Part shown: piece after piece, positions 63,508-64,000 of the stretch | How the letters are laid out: every line of letters starts with the position of its first letter | Numbering within the stretch: position 1 is the first letter of the stretch | Source: Streptomyces griseorubiginosus | GTDB taxonomy: Bacteria; Actinomycetota; Actinomycetes; Streptomycetales; Streptomycetaceae | DNA length: 64,000 bases | Direction of reading: 5' to 3' | Assembly: GCF_001514195.1 (NCBI RefSeq) | Contig: NZ_KQ948748.1 | Location: forward strand, 1 to 64,000 | The notes under the pieces: model-generated | The model's input: the letters and a program-made list of their open reading frames with translations, nothing else | The model's database searches: none | What the model was told of the DNA's origin: nothing | Made by a program: the position numbers and the translations under genes

Positions 63508-64000
63508 ATGGCACGACCACCTCGCCGATCGGCCGACCCTAAGAAGCCCCTGCAGAAGACTCCTAGCCGGATTGGAACCTTCGATGCGGTGGCTGCGATT
63601 GCAGGTATCCGGCGCCTCCACGAAGCAGCAGAGGATCCCAATATTGACCGCATGCCGGCCGACGACGAACTCTTCCAAGCTCTTCTCTATCTCGAAGCGC
63701 ACGCTGGAGCCTTGAAGGACGAGAACGCACGGCGCACCGCTGCGATCCAACGCGTCACGCTCTGGGAGTATCTTCGGGAGCAGACAGACCTTCATCAGGC
63801 GAAGGCAGTCGCGGACGCTCGAGCGGCCAACGCCGAGTGGGTGCAGCTGGCGTCCGCTCTGGCGGTGAATGCGCCCAGCGCGGCGTACAACAAGGCCGCA
63901 CGACTCCGTGCCGCCGCCCTGGTCGGCGACGGCCAGCCTGTTCGCAGGACTCCCGAGGCCGTGCGGGAAGCTGAACGGCTCGTTGCAGCGCAGGCAGCAG
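63508..64000 (+). CDS. Hypothetical protein, runs off the right edge
   Basis: ATG 63508 opens a frame of at least 164 codons with no stop before the end of the window. The product starts basic (MARPPRRSADPKKPLQKTPS), then FDAVAAIAGIRRLHEAAEDP and an alpha-helical body (LFQALLYLEAHAGALKDENA, AIQRVTLWEYLREQTDLHQA). A DNA- or RNA-binding role would fit the charge but no family is recognised. Partial at the 3' end. Confidence 0.7.
   Translation, partial: MARPPRRSADPKKPLQKTPSRIGTFDAVAAIAGIRRLHEAAEDPNIDRMPADDELFQALLYLEAHAGALKDENARRTAAIQRVTLWEYLREQTDLHQAKAVADARAANAEWVQLASALAVNAPSAAYNKAARLRAAALVGDGQPVRRTPEAVREAERLVAAQAA

Noticed and set aside
1..64000. CRISPR arrays
   Set aside because: No regularly spaced direct repeats with unique spacers and no cas genes; the iterons have no spacer-like periodicity.
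1..64000. tRNA and rRNA genes
   Set aside because: No TTCRA-type T-loop with acceptor stem complementarity or rRNA signature was noticed on either strand; a dedicated scan (tRNAscan, barrnap) would settle it.

Overview
The window is high-GC actinobacterial DNA. GTG starts, ATGA/GTGA gene overlaps, AfsR-like NB-ARC/TPR proteins, FG-GAP secreted proteins, Ku and DUF6009/DUF6573-type families all point to Streptomyces or a close relative. The content is accessory: three candidate replication or partition modules, a probable telomere-maintenance operon, a probable defence operon, orphan secreted proteins and many broken insertion sequences. I read it as part of a linear plasmid or a chromosome arm built from pieces of several replicons. 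This rests on family recognition by eye; no database search was possible.

Layout. 1-372: a dense array of short-loop palindromes resembling Streptomyces telomere palindromes. 0.8-3.4 kb: NB-ARC/TPR regulator. 4.4-5.6 kb: DUF6236-like gene. 6.3-7.3 kb: predicted PD-(D/E)XK-type nuclease. 7.4-11.1 kb: a three-gene overlapping operon (DUF4297-like nuclease, small middle component, SMC/RecN-like ATPase) with the architecture of ABC-three-component (ABC-3C) conflict systems. 11.7-13.2 kb: two winged-helix, replication-initiator-like genes followed upstream by four dyad repeats. 13.9-14.9 kb: IS remnants. 15-18.8 kb: three secreted proteins (two FG-GAP, one DUF5707-like). 19-23 kb: FGE-sulfatase-like protein, small membrane proteins, Ku. 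23.1-26.3 kb: four overlapping genes ending in a DnaQ-fold protein with altered active-site residues. 26.4-29.8 kb: lipoprotein, HEAT-repeat protein, XRE regulator. 30.0-33.2 kb: a two-gene operon that I interpret as divergent tap-tpg. The large protein joins two Phd/YefM-like domains, a DnaB/RecA-like domain without the Walker lysine, and a Tap-like C-terminus whose motifs resemble protein-primed B-family polymerases. 33.4-39.5 kb: hypothetical genes, PIN protein, HxlR/QorB-like pair, secreted propeller protein.

39.6-41 kb: IS4-family element with a +1 frame change at a CCC-TGA site. 41.2-44.2 kb: overlapping primase-polymerase, SF3 helicase and DUF6009 genes, with an iteron field of a 9-mer upstream (44.18-44.67 kb), a strong origin candidate. 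45-50.8 kb: hypothetical gene, an IS630 element with matching ends, a membrane protein, a 32-codon ORF coupled at both ends, and a NarL-type two-component system. 50.9-57.7 kb: pseudogenes (PP2C, serine recombinase, TetR, IS5, IS481, ComB-like), an intact aldo/keto reductase, and a broken Tn7-like transposon (TnsA-like intact, TnsB-like frameshifted, end repeats visible). 58.0-60.5 kb: parAB with parS-like palindromes; a second parB 3' fragment with its own palindrome lies beside the Tn7-like end. 60.8-63 kb: IS3, IS5 and TPR-protein remnants. A gene runs off the right edge from 63508.

How the parts may work together (inference): the iterons with primase-helicase would replicate internally, ParAB with the palindromes would partition, and the Tap/Tpg-like pair would patch linear ends. 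The ABC-3C-like operon and the nuclease next to it are likely anti-invader functions.
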